Positions 41,867 to 50,193 of a DNA stretch of 64,000 nt are shown here, in pieces. The notes under the pieces were generated by a model. The model ran no database searches and had not been told where the DNA came from. It worked only from the letters and a program-made list of their open reading frames with translations. Each line of letters starts with the position of its first letter. The stretch's first letter is position 1. Both the position numbers and the translations under genes were made by a program. Origin of the DNA: Rhodovarius lipocyclicus (GTDB taxonomy: Bacteria > Pseudomonadota > Alphaproteobacteria > Acetobacterales > Acetobacteraceae); the NCBI RefSeq assembly GCF_009900765.1, contig NZ_JAAABL010000002.1, positions 62,001 to 126,000 of the forward strand, in the 5' to 3' direction.

Positions 41867-43188
41867 GCAACCTCGACCGGCTGGCGGCTCTGGTCGAGGC
41901 CGCCCGCCGCGCGGGGGCCGACGCCGCCGATGCGCTGCTGATCGAAAGCCAGTCCCTGTCGGTCCAGCGGCGCCTGGGCCAGACCGAGCATCTGGAACGC
42001 GCGGAATCCACCGATATCGGCCTGCGGGTGTTCCTGGGCGCGCGCAGCGCCGTGGTCAGCAGCAACGCGACGGATGTGGCGGGCTTCGCGGCGCTGGCCG
42101 AACGCGCGGTCGCCATGGCGCGCGTGGTGCCTGAGGATCCCTTCGCCGCGATCCCCGAGGCGCGGCCGCTGCCCGCCGTGGCGCTCGATCTGGTGGACCC
42201 CACCGAGCCCACCGCCGAGCAGCTGATCGCCCGCGCCTCGATCGCCGAGGAAGCCGCGCTGGCCGTGCCCGGCGTGACCAATTCCGAGGGCGCCGAGGCC
42301 GGCTGGAGCCGCAACCGCATCGCGCTGGTCACCAGTCGGGGCTTCGCGGGGGAATATGCCCGCACCGGGCACAGCGTTTCCGCCAGCGCCCTGGCCGGGA
42401 CGGGCACGGGGATGGAGCGGGACTACGATTATTCCTCCGCCGTGCATCTGGAGGATCTGGAGGACGCGGCCCTGATCGGCCGCCGCGCGGGCGAACAGGC
42501 GGTGCGCCGCCTGAACCCGCGCCGGGCCAGCACCGCGCGCATCCCGGTGGTGTATGACCCGCGCGTGGCGGGCAGCCTGCTGGGGCATCTCTCGGCCGCG
42601 CTGAACGGGGCGGCGGTGGCGCGCGGCACCTCCTTCCTGAAGGATTCGATGGGCAAGCAGGTGCTGGCCCGGGGCCTGCGCGTGACGGATGACGCGACGC
42701 GCCGGCGTGGCCTGCGCAGCCGCCCCTTCGACGGCGAGGGCACCCCCACCGCGCCGCTGGCGCTGGTCGAGGACGGGGTGCTGCGAAGCTGGGTGCTGGA
42801 TGGCCGCAGCGCGCGCCAGCTGGGCCTGGCCAGCACCGGCCATGCCAGCCGTGGCACCAGCGGCCCGCCGGGCCCGGCCACCACCAATCTGTGGCTCGCC
42901 CCCGGCCATGTCACGCCGCGTGAGCTGATGGAGGACATCGCCGAGGGGCTGTACGTGACCGAGATGATCGGCATGGGCGTGAACCCCATCACCGGCGACT
43001 ACAGCCGGGGTGCCGCGGGCTTCATGATCCGCCACGGCGAACTGGCCGAGCCGGTCAGCGAGATCACCATCGCGGGCAAGCTGCCGGAGATGTTCCTGCA
43101 CATCACCCCCGCCTGCGACCTGATGTTCAAGCGCGGCACGGACGCGCCGACGCTGCGGGTGGATGGCATGACGTTGGCGGGGCGTTAG
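41863..43188 (+). CDS. pmbA: TldD/PmbA-family metalloprotease
   Basis: A 441-residue PmbA (TldE)-type protein, usually partner of TldD in a heterodimeric protease that trims peptides such as microcins and antitoxins. N-terminal GADAADALLIESQSLSVQRRLG, central GSLLGHLSAALNGAAVARGTSFL and C-terminal LYVTEMIGMGVNPITGDYSRGAAGFMI are family signatures. No tldD gene is in the window. PmbA itself lacks the HExxxH site of TldD, as expected. It overlaps the M16 gene by 4 bp. Confidence 0.93.
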   Translation: MSNLDRLAALVEAARRAGADAADALLIESQSLSVQRRLGQTEHLERAESTDIGLRVFLGARSAVVSSNATDVAGFAALAERAVAMARVVPEDPFAAIPEARPLPAVALDLVDPTEPTAEQLIARASIAEEAALAVPGVTNSEGAEAGWSRNRIALVTSRGFAGEYARTGHSVSASALAGTGTGMERDYDYSSAVHLEDLEDAALIGRRAGEQAVRRLNPRRASTARIPVVYDPRVAGSLLGHLSAALNGAAVARGTSFLKDSMGKQVLARGLRVTDDATRRRGLRSRPFDGEGTPTAPLALVEDGVLRSWVLDGRSARQLGLASTGHASRGTSGPPGPATTNLWLAPGHVTPRELMEDIAEGLYVTEMIGMGVNPITGDYSRGAAGFMIRHGELAEPVSEITIAGKLPEMFLHITPACDLMFKRGTDAPTLRVDGMTLAGR

Positions 43189-43214
43189 TATCCCGCCGCA
43201 TTTCGGGGGACCCA

Positions 43215-44024
43215 ATGATGCCACCTTTACTGTTGATCGGCTGCGGCAAGATGGGCGGCGCGATGCTGGCCGGCTGGCTGGAGCAGGGGCTGCCGCCCGA
43301 AACCGTGGTGGTGGAACCCCATGCGGAGGCGGTCGCGGCCTTCGCCGGCCGGGTGCGCCATGTGGCCAGCATCGCGGAAATCCCGGCCGATTTCGTCCCC
43401 GCCGCCGTCATCCTGGCCACCAAGCCGCAGGAGGCACCGAACGCCCTGCCGCAGCTGGCACGGCTGGTGGCGCATGCGCCGGTCTTCGTGTCCATCATGG
43501 CGGGCCAGACCGTGGCCGGCATGTGCCGGCTGCTGGGCGGTGACGCCGCCCGCGTGGTGCGCGCCATGCCCAACACCCCCGCCGCCGTGCGCCAGGGCTT
43601 CACCGTGGGCTTCGCTGGCCCGGGCGTGACCGCCGAGCAGCGCGCCCTGGCCGACACGCTGCTGCGCGCCGTGGGCGACGCCGCCTGGATCGAGGACGAG
43701 GCGCTGATCGACGCCGTCACCGCTGTCTCTGGCGGTGGCCCGGCCTATGTCTTCCTGCTGGTGGAGGTGATGGCCGCCGCCGGCGTCGCCCAGGGCCTGC
43801 CGGAGGAGCTGGCCATGCGCATGGCCCGCGCCACGGTCGCCGGCAGCGGCGCCCTGCTGGCCGCCAGCCCGCAGGATGCCGCGACCCTGCGCAAGAACGT
43901 GACCAGCCCCAAGGGCACCACCGAACGCGCCCTGGCCGTGCTGATGGATGAGGCCGCCTGGCCCGACATCATGAAGAAGGCGATCGCGGCCGCCACCGCG
44001 CGGTCCCGCGAACTGGCGGGGTAG
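43215..44024 (+). CDS. proC: pyrroline-5-carboxylate reductase
   Basis: Last step of proline synthesis: NAD(P)H reduction of pyrroline-5-carboxylate. LLIGCGKMGGAMLAGWL is the cofactor motif, VRAMPNTPAAVRQGFT and the signature AVSGGGPAYVFLLVEVMAAAG with the substrate-binding helix LRKNVTSPKGTTERAL are all present. 269 residues. It lies 26 bp after pmbA, so is possibly in the same transcript, and a bidirectional terminator follows 18 bp downstream. Confidence 0.97.
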   Translation: MMPPLLLIGCGKMGGAMLAGWLEQGLPPETVVVEPHAEAVAAFAGRVRHVASIAEIPADFVPAAVILATKPQEAPNALPQLARLVAHAPVFVSIMAGQTVAGMCRLLGGDAARVVRAMPNTPAAVRQGFTVGFAGPGVTAEQRALADTLLRAVGDAAWIEDEALIDAVTAVSGGGPAYVFLLVEVMAAAGVAQGLPEELAMRMARATVAGSGALLAASPQDAATLRKNVTSPKGTTERALAVLMDEAAWPDIMKKAIAAATARSRELAG

Positions 44025-44042
44025 GGCTTTGGCCCAGCCATG

Positions 44043-44081
44043 AAAAAGGCCCGGCCGCCTCTCGGCGCCGGGCCTTTTTTT
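44043..44081. terminator. bidirectional intrinsic terminator
   Basis: AAAAAGGCCCGGC (44043-44055) pairs perfectly with GCCGGGCCTTTTT (44067-44079). It gives a 13-bp stem with a T tract on both strands, between convergent proC and the Ala/Arg-rich protein gene. Confidence 0.92.
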
Positions 44082-44098
44082 GCGGGCCGTGCGGCCTG

Positions 44099-44632
44099 TT
44101 ACAGCGGCACGCAGCGATAGACGTTGTCATGGCCCAGGGCGAGCATCGCCATGGTGCCATCCGGGCAGGAGGACTGCTGCCCGCCGGCCGGCGCGATGCC
44201 GTTGGACCAGCGCAGGGCCACCTGGCGGTTGCCGGTGCAGACGCGGCGGCCGCGCACGGTGGAGCAGCTGTTGGCCTGCTGGCGGGCGGCCTGGCCGCGC
44301 ACCGTGGCGGCGTTGGCCGAACCGCGCAGCATGGCAGGCTGGGCGCGCATGTTGCTGGAGGTGGTGGCCACCCGGCGCAGCAGCGGCGAGGCCTGCGGGC
44401 CGCGCGCCGCGGTCACGGAACGGCTGGTGCCGCGCGGCGCGGTGGCGCGGGGTGCGGCGGCCCGGGCCACAGCGGCCCGGGGAGCGGCGGCGGCGCGGGG
44501 CGCCTGGCGGCTCAGCTGGCTGCGGGCGCCGGCGCCCTGGTCATTGCGGGCGGCGGAAGCTGGCGAGGAAACGGCCACCAGCAATCCGATACCGGCCATC
44601 AGCGCGAGGCGCGCGATCGACGTGAAACGCAT
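44099..44632 (-). CDS. secreted Ala/Arg-rich low-complexity protein
   Basis: A 177-residue protein of no family I recognise. The signal peptide MRFTSIARLALMAG...SSPASA is followed by a low-complexity Ala-Arg-Pro stretch (about residues 30-110) and a compact C-terminal part with four cysteines (NSCSTVRGRRVC, SSCPDG, YRCVPL), suggesting two disulfides. The mature protein is strongly basic. The ATG at 44632 opens the signal peptide. It has its own terminator. The repetitive part probably interacts with acidic surface polymers or is disordered (inference). Confidence 0.7.
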   Translation of the reverse strand: MRFTSIARLALMAGIGLLVAVSSPASAARNDQGAGARSQLSRQAPRAAAAPRAAVARAAAPRATAPRGTSRSVTAARGPQASPLLRRVATTSSNMRAQPAMLRGSANAATVRGQAARQQANSCSTVRGRRVCTGNRQVALRWSNGIAPAGGQQSSCPDGTMAMLALGHDNVYRCVPL

Positions 44633-44812
44633 GGATAAACCCCCCAAGAAAACTCCCACGAGGTGTTTCGCAATATTTCCCACAGCCTGGCAACCCCGAA
44701 TCGGCGATGTCATCTGGCGAAACCGTGCGAGGCCACCTCATGCATCTGCATGATGCCCCGGCGCTGGGCACGGCCCCCCGGCCATGCCCAAGCCCGCGGC
44801 AATGGCTTGGCG

Positions 44813-46279
44813 TTACTGGCCCTGGGCCAGGGAATAGCCCAGCTTGCCGTTGAAACTGAACAGGTTCTCGGTCTTGCCGATGGAGATCCCGGCCTCGACC
44901 AGCCGGCTCTGCAGCGCGATCACATCCTGCGCCGTGCCCGTGCCCGCGAACTCGAAGCGGCCACGGAACTGGTCGGTGCAAAAAGTCTCGGGCAGGCCGT
45001 TCGGCCACACCTTGGCGCTGCGGTTGGTGATCAGCGTCAGGGGCAGGGCCTCGGTGGCGGCGGTCTTCAGGATGGCGGCCAGGGCCTCGGTGCCGTCGCG
45101 CCATTCCACGAAGATGTCCACGCCCTTCAGCACCTTCTCCTCCGGCACGCGGCGCACCGGGGGCGGCAGGGGCACGGCGCCCTTGCTGGGTTGGCAGGGC
45201 TTCAGCTTCTTCGGCACCTCGCCCATGCGGGCGATCACGGCCTGGGTGAAGGCCTTGGTGCCGACCTTCTGCTTCGTCTCGGGGCCGGACATGTCGCCAG
45301 TGTGGATGCCGGCCTCGATGGTCGCGGCCCAGGCGTTGAAGGCGCGCGCCGCGGCCTCGCCCTGGCCGGCGAATTGCAGCATCTCCACCCCCGCCAGGAA
45401 CAGGCCGGAGGGGTTGGCGATGCCCTTGCCCGTGATGTCCGGCGCGGAACCGTGCACCGCCTCGAACATCGCGCCGTGCTCACCGATATTGGCCGAACCA
45501 GCGAGGCCCACGGAACCCGCGACCTCGGCCGCGATGTCGCTGACGATGTCGCCATACAGGTTGGGCGTGACCACCACGTCGAACCGCTCGGGGTTCACGG
45601 CGATCTTGGCGGCGCCGATGTCCACGATCATGTGGTCATGCGCGATCTCGGGGTATTCGGCCGCAATCTCATCGAAGCAGCGATGGAACATGCCATCGGT
45701 CAGCTTCATGATGTTGTCCTTGACCAGGCAGGTCACCTTCTTCCGCCCGGCCAGGCGCGCGAAGTCGAAGGCATAGCGGATCACGCGCTCGCTGCCCGGG
45801 CGGGACAGCAGCTTCAGGCACTGCACCACCTCGTCGGTCTGGCGGTGCTCGATGCCGGTGTAGAGGTCTTCCTCATTCTCGCGCACGATCACCAGGTCCA
45901 TGTCCGGGTGATAGGTGGGCACATAGGGGGCATAGCCGCGCACGGGGCGCACATTGGCGAACAGGCCGAGGCCGGTGCGGATCGTCACGTTCAGGGATTT
46001 GTAGCCGCCGCCCTGCGGGGTGGTGATCGGCGCCTTGTACAGCAGCTTGGTGCGGCGGATGGAGGCCCAGGCATCGTCCGTCAGCCCCGAGGTGAAGCCG
46101 GCCTTGTAGACCTTCTCGCCGACCTCGATTTCCTCGATCGCCAGCCTGGCGCCCGCGGCTTCCAGAATGGCGAGGGAGGCTTCCATGATCTCGGGGCCGA
46201 TACCGTCTCCCCGGGCGACCGTGACGGGCGTGGTGCCCGTCTCGGGTTTCAACTGCGCGGGAGAAGGCTGGACCGTCAT
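44813..46279 (-). CDS. icd: isocitrate dehydrogenase (Thermus-type, C-terminal extension)
   Basis: TCA-cycle decarboxylating dehydrogenase. ARGDGIGPEIMEA, the substrate loop in NVTIRTGLGLFANVRPVRG, and the metal/cofactor segment TPNLYGDIVSDIAAEVAGSVGLAGSANIG are intact. At 488 residues it is longer than E. coli Icd. The last 140 residues (from about 350, KGVDIFVEWRDGTEAL onward) match the extra C-terminal domain of the Thermus-type enzyme, which is common in Rhodospirillales. NADP is the likely cofactor but is not proven. Monocistronic; the 185-bp gap upstream has no gene. Confidence 0.93.
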   Translation of the reverse strand: MTVQPSPAQLKPETGTTPVTVARGDGIGPEIMEASLAILEAAGARLAIEEIEVGEKVYKAGFTSGLTDDAWASIRRTKLLYKAPITTPQGGGYKSLNVTIRTGLGLFANVRPVRGYAPYVPTYHPDMDLVIVRENEEDLYTGIEHRQTDEVVQCLKLLSRPGSERVIRYAFDFARLAGRKKVTCLVKDNIMKLTDGMFHRCFDEIAAEYPEIAHDHMIVDIGAAKIAVNPERFDVVVTPNLYGDIVSDIAAEVAGSVGLAGSANIGEHGAMFEAVHGSAPDITGKGIANPSGLFLAGVEMLQFAGQGEAAARAFNAWAATIEAGIHTGDMSGPETKQKVGTKAFTQAVIARMGEVPKKLKPCQPSKGAVPLPPPVRRVPEEKVLKGVDIFVEWRDGTEALAAILKTAATEALPLTLITNRSAKVWPNGLPETFCTDQFRGRFEFAGTGTAQDVIALQSRLVEAGISIGKTENLFSFNGKLGYSLAQGQ

Positions 46280-46464
46280 GCGGAAGCTCCGGGCATATGT
46301 TGCGGTGCGTTAGTTGCGCCGCAACAGAGTGAAAGGCAAGCGGGCAGGCGGGCCCGCCCACGCTTCCTGGGCCATAAAGCCTTCGGAGTCCTTGCTGCGC
46401 CGCAAAGGCCTCACCGGCCGGGCGCGCCGCCCTTTGCGCGGCGGGATGGCTGCGCGGCTGGGGC

Positions 46465-47469
46465 TTATGCTTCCGGCGGAATCACATTCGTCCTGAGGCC
46501 CTTCAGCAGCACATCCCGCATCGTCTCGGCGCTTTTGCTGCGGATGTCGTCCCAGGCCTCTGGCGTGTGGAAGGCGCTGTGCGGGGTGATCACGAGGCGC
46601 CCCTTCAGCCATTCCTCCTTCGCGCGATAGGCGCGCAGCAGGCTGGGGAAGGGCTCGACCGGCGGTTCCACCGGCAGCACATCCAGCCCGGCCCCGGCGA
46701 TATGGCCGCTGCGCAGCCCGGCCTCCAGCGCGTCCAGGTCCAGGATCGGGCCGCGCGCGGTGTTCACCACCACGGCGCCCGCCGGCAGGTGGCCCAGCGC
46801 GTGGGCGTTCACCAGCCCATGGGTTTCCTTCGTCAGCGGGCAATGGATGGACAGCACGTCGGCCTGGGCCATCAGCACCTCCAGGTTCGGCGCGCGGCGG
46901 ATGCCCAGGGCGCGTTCCACCCCGTTGGGCAGATGCGGGTCGAAGAACACCACGTCGAAGCCGAAGGCCTTGGCCCGCAGCGCGGCGGCGGTGCCGATGC
47001 GCCCCAGCCCCAGCACCGCGAAGCGCTGCACCGACATCCGCCGGATCAGCGGCGTGCGGATCACGCCCCAATCCGCCGGCGGGGTCTCGCGCTGGGTTTC
47101 GTGATGCAGGAACAGCCCGCGCCGCAGCCCCAGCGCCAGGGAGATGGCGTGATCCGCCACTTCCTCGGTGCCGTAATCGGGCACGTTGCACACGGTGATG
47201 CCGCGCCGGGCGCATTCGGCGCGGTCCACTCGGTCATACCCCACGCCCATGCGCACCACGACGCGCAGCTTGGGAAAGCGCGCCAGCTGGTCGCCCGGCA
47301 CGGCCAGGCGCAGGGTCATCAGCCCCTCGGCCTGGGCGCAGAGCTCGTCCGGCAGTTCCGACAGATGCGAGCGAGCCGAACCGCGCAGGATGCGCGCGCC
47401 CGCGCCGAAGATCGGTTCCTCGACATGGTTGTCGGGGTACAGGCCCTCGGGTTCGAGAATGATGGTCAT
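46465..47469 (-). CDS. D-isomer-specific 2-hydroxyacid dehydrogenase (CtBP/SerA-like)
   Basis: A 334-residue NAD-binding oxidoreductase. The Rossmann motif VLGLGRIGTAAALRAKAFG is followed by the catalytic Arg in NTARGPILD, Glu in DVLPVEPP and His in ITPHSAFHTPEAW. The SIHCPLTKETHGLVN stretch groups it with C-terminal-binding-protein-like and phosphoglycerate-type dehydrogenases. The ATG at 47469 (MTIILEPEG) is used; an upstream in-frame start lacks homology. It lies 58 bp downstream of the MerR-ATPase gene, on the same strand, and could share its transcript. Confidence 0.9.
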   Translation of the reverse strand: MTIILEPEGLYPDNHVEEPIFGAGARILRGSARSHLSELPDELCAQAEGLMTLRLAVPGDQLARFPKLRVVVRMGVGYDRVDRAECARRGITVCNVPDYGTEEVADHAISLALGLRRGLFLHHETQRETPPADWGVIRTPLIRRMSVQRFAVLGLGRIGTAAALRAKAFGFDVVFFDPHLPNGVERALGIRRAPNLEVLMAQADVLSIHCPLTKETHGLVNAHALGHLPAGAVVVNTARGPILDLDALEAGLRSGHIAGAGLDVLPVEPPVEPFPSLLRAYRAKEEWLKGRLVITPHSAFHTPEAWDDIRSKSAETMRDVLLKGLRTNVIPPEA

Positions 47470-47527
47470 TGTTGTCCTCCCGCCCGCAGAGTGCGGGAGG
47501 ATGCGGGTGCGGGCAATCGGCGCCTTG

Positions 47528-48544
47528 TCAGGCAAGCCGGGCGGTCATCCCCTCGGTGCGCGCCCGCACCTCGGGCGGGGCGAGGCAACTCGCCAGTGCC
47601 TCCTGGCCCGGGGCGCCCGGCCAGGGGGCCACGCGCATCGGCGGGCTGTGGTTGGCGGGGCAGAACAGGATCGCCTCCTCCGGCCCCACCGACCCCAGCT
47701 CCAGGATCGCGCTGGAGCGCGTGAGCAGGAACAGCGGCCGCCCGCCCGGCCCGCGCCGGCGCAGATGGGCGGCCAGCGCCTGCTGCGCCGCCTGGTCCAG
47801 CCCCTGTTCCACCAGATCCACCACCAGGGCGGCCGGCCCTTCGGCCTCCAGCCCGGTCAGCAGGGTCAGCAGCGCGTCAGAGGCGGTGGCGCCATCCTCC
47901 TCCAGCCAGGCCAGGGCGCGTTCCACCCGCGCGCGCAGGGCGGGGTCGGCGGCCAGCAGCGCCCGCGCGGCCTCCACCGGCCGTTCCAGCCCCAGGAAGG
48001 CGGCGCCCGGCAGGGTTTCGGCCAGGCGCCGGGCCAGCCGGGTCTTGCCGCTGCCCAGGGGGCCGGTGATGTAGGTCAGCGGCTTGAGGTCGCGCAGCTC
48101 GAACCGCTCGCCGCCCCAGGGCCAGGGCAGGTCGAAGGCCACCGCGATTTCGGCGGCCGGGCGCAACAGGCGGCCCAGTTCGCCGGTGGCCGGGGCCTGG
48201 CCCCGCGACAGGCCGGCCCGCAGCGCGCGCACCTTCGCCACGGTTGCGGCCAGGTCGCGCGCCCGGTCCTCCAGCGCCGCCTGGTGCAGGGCCAGGGCGG
48301 GCTCCAGCGCCCGCGCATCGCCCGCCAGCACGCGCGCCACCTGCGCCAGGCTGAGGCCGAGCGCGCGCAGCGCCGCGATCTCACCCGCCCGGGCCATCTG
48401 TTCGGGGCCATAGGCGCGCCAGCCGGCCTCGCTGCGCGGCGGGGCCAGCAGGCCGCGCTGCTCATACAGCCGCAGCGCCTTGCTGGAGACGCCGAGCCGA
48501 CGGGCGGCCTCGGCGGGGTTCAGGAACCGGTCGGAAGGGGGCAC
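47528..48544 (-). CDS. MerR-family regulator fused to a P-loop ATPase domain
   Basis: A 338-residue fusion. Residues 8-75 are a MerR DNA-binding domain (NPAEAARRLGVSSKALRLYE, then GWRAYGPEQM). Residues 85-115 form the dimerisation helix. From about 148 a nucleotide-binding domain follows: Walker A GPLGSGKT (161-168), a Walker-B-like LVVDLVEQGLD (240-250) resembling the D-E...GLD of ABC/AAA_21 ATPases, and LFLLTRSS further on. There is no effector-binding Cys or His cluster. The start is GTG at 48544 behind GAGGTGATTC, a near-perfect ribosome site. It has its own MerR-type promoter. Ligand and target unknown. Confidence 0.82.
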   Translation of the reverse strand: MPPSDRFLNPAEAARRLGVSSKALRLYEQRGLLAPPRSEAGWRAYGPEQMARAGEIAALRALGLSLAQVARVLAGDARALEPALALHQAALEDRARDLAATVAKVRALRAGLSRGQAPATGELGRLLRPAAEIAVAFDLPWPWGGERFELRDLKPLTYITGPLGSGKTRLARRLAETLPGAAFLGLERPVEAARALLAADPALRARVERALAWLEEDGATASDALLTLLTGLEAEGPAALVVDLVEQGLDQAAQQALAAHLRRRGPGGRPLFLLTRSSAILELGSVGPEEAILFCPANHSPPMRVAPWPGAPGQEALASCLAPPEVRARTEGMTARLA

Positions 48545-48574
48545 GAATCACCTCATGGCGGGTTGACCGTGCCG

Positions 48575-48605
48575 TCTATCGGGCCAGCCCCAGGGGCCGG
48601 GTCAA
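48575..48605 (-). promoter_or_regulatory. MerR-type promoter with 19-bp spacer
   Basis: On the reverse strand TTGACC (48605-48600) is separated by exactly 19 bp from GATAGA (48580-48575). The overlong spacer contains the dyad GCCCC-T-GGGGC. A 19-20 bp spacer with an internal dyad is the hallmark of promoters activated by MerR proteins. It lies 30 bp before the GTG of the MerR-ATPase gene and three bases after the preceding gene's stop, indicating self-regulation (inference). Confidence 0.65.
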
Positions 48606-48608
48606 GCC

Positions 48609-50183
48609 TCAATCCAGCCGGGTGAAGCGCAGCCCCCGCGCGCGGGAGCCATTGACCAGCAGCCCCGTCACCCGCCCGGCCTCGCTGCGGGTGAAGCGCA
48701 CATCCCACCAATGGTCGAACAGCGCGCCCGGGCTGTGGAAGCGGGCGAAATCCTCGGCCAGCCCCTCGGTGCGGAAGGGGCCGGAGCGGGCGTGCGGGCC
48801 CTCCACCGTCCAACGCCCGTCGGGCGCGATGGTCCAGGTCGCGTCCAGGTCGGGGCAGACATAGGTGCCGGGCGCGTCCTCCGGCAGCGGCAGCGGACCG
48901 TTGGTGCGGATCAGCGGCGCGGAATGCCCTGCTTCCTCATGCAGCAGGAAGGCCTCCCCATCGCGTTCCAGCGCGAAGTGGATGGTGCCGCGCGCGGAGG
49001 CCAGCCGGCCTTCCTCATTGGGCGCGAGCGCGAAGGCGGTGCCGTTCTGCCGCGCCATCGGGCGGCCCTTTTCCACCCACAGGTCGAAGCTGCGGCCGCC
49101 GGGGGTGATGTCCTCGGCTATCCAGCTGCCGGTGATGCCGTCCAGGCTGGGCAAAGCGGGGGCGGGGTGCAGCACGCGCTCCAGCGCCGCCTCCAGCATG
49201 GATTGCGCGAGTGCCCCGGGGTCCGCCGCGCCGTTGTTGCTGATGACGATCACCGCCACGCCCTGCTGCGGCACGCGCTGGAACGCCGTCTTGAACCCCG
49301 GCCACAGCCCCCCGTGGGAGGTGATGGAGACACCGCGCCATGTCTCCACCTGCAACCCGCGGCGATAGGTGTTGGGGGTGCCGTTGGTGAAGGGCAGGGG
49401 GGTGACCAGCTGTTCCTCCAGCCCCTGGAAGGCCCCGCCCTCGCAGGCCGCGACCCACAGCGCCAAGTCCTCGATGCCCGAGACCAGCCCGCCCTCGCCG
49501 CCCAGCGCGAAGCCGTGCGGCGCGCGGATGAAGCCCGGCCCGCGCCGGACATAGCCAGTGGCCAGCCCGGGCACCGGCACATGCACATCCGGGGTGTGGC
49601 GCGTGCGCGTCATGCCGGCGGGGGCGAAGATGCGGGTTTCCAGGAAGGATTCCAGCGTGTCGCCGGTGATCTTCTCCACCACCAGCCCCAGCAGGCGGAA
49701 AGCGCTGTTGGAATACAGGAAGCGGCTGCCGGGCTCGAAGTTCAGCCCCGCGCTGCGCGCGATCGCGGCATCCAGCGACCCGCCGGGGATGATGGCCGAC
49801 AGATCCACCCCGCCGCCGCGCATCAGCTCCAGCATGTCCCGCACGCCGGAGGTGTTGCGCATCAGGTGGTCCAGCGTCACGCGGTCGCCCCAGGCGGGCA
49901 GGCCCGGCAGGTGCTGGCTGATGGGGTCGGCGGGGGACAGCTTGCCCTCATTCGCCAGCAGCGTGACAGCCGCGCAGGTAAACTGCTTGGAGACGGAGGC
50001 GATGCGGTACAGCGTGCCGCGGGCGGTTTCGGCCTGCCCCTCGATGCTGGCCAGGCCGCCGGCGGCATGGACCACCAACTGGCCGTCCCGCACCAGGCCG
50101 ATGCTGGCGCCGGGCTTGCCCGCGAAGGGGGCCAGCAATGCTTCCGCGCGGCGCGCCAGCCGCAATTGCCCGAGGTCGGTCAT
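48609..50183 (-). CDS. serine hydrolase, D-aminopeptidase-like (beta-lactamase class C fold)
   Basis: A 524-residue penicillin-recognising-type hydrolase. Ser63-Val-Ser-Lys66 (SxxK), Tyr157-Ser-Asn and His290-Gly-Gly occur at almost the same positions as in Ochrobactrum D-aminopeptidase, and the two extra C-terminal beta-domains (from about 335) match that enzyme's layout. Likely reaction: release of N-terminal D-residues from peptides. No signal peptide is visible, so it is probably cytoplasmic. It is 10 bp downstream of the GH113-like gene on the same strand. Confidence 0.85.
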   Translation of the reverse strand: MTDLGQLRLARRAEALLAPFAGKPGASIGLVRDGQLVVHAAGGLASIEGQAETARGTLYRIASVSKQFTCAAVTLLANEGKLSPADPISQHLPGLPAWGDRVTLDHLMRNTSGVRDMLELMRGGGVDLSAIIPGGSLDAAIARSAGLNFEPGSRFLYSNSAFRLLGLVVEKITGDTLESFLETRIFAPAGMTRTRHTPDVHVPVPGLATGYVRRGPGFIRAPHGFALGGEGGLVSGIEDLALWVAACEGGAFQGLEEQLVTPLPFTNGTPNTYRRGLQVETWRGVSITSHGGLWPGFKTAFQRVPQQGVAVIVISNNGAADPGALAQSMLEAALERVLHPAPALPSLDGITGSWIAEDITPGGRSFDLWVEKGRPMARQNGTAFALAPNEEGRLASARGTIHFALERDGEAFLLHEEAGHSAPLIRTNGPLPLPEDAPGTYVCPDLDATWTIAPDGRWTVEGPHARSGPFRTEGLAEDFARFHSPGALFDHWWDVRFTRSEAGRVTGLLVNGSRARGLRFTRLD

Positions 50184-50193
50184 CCCGCTTCTC

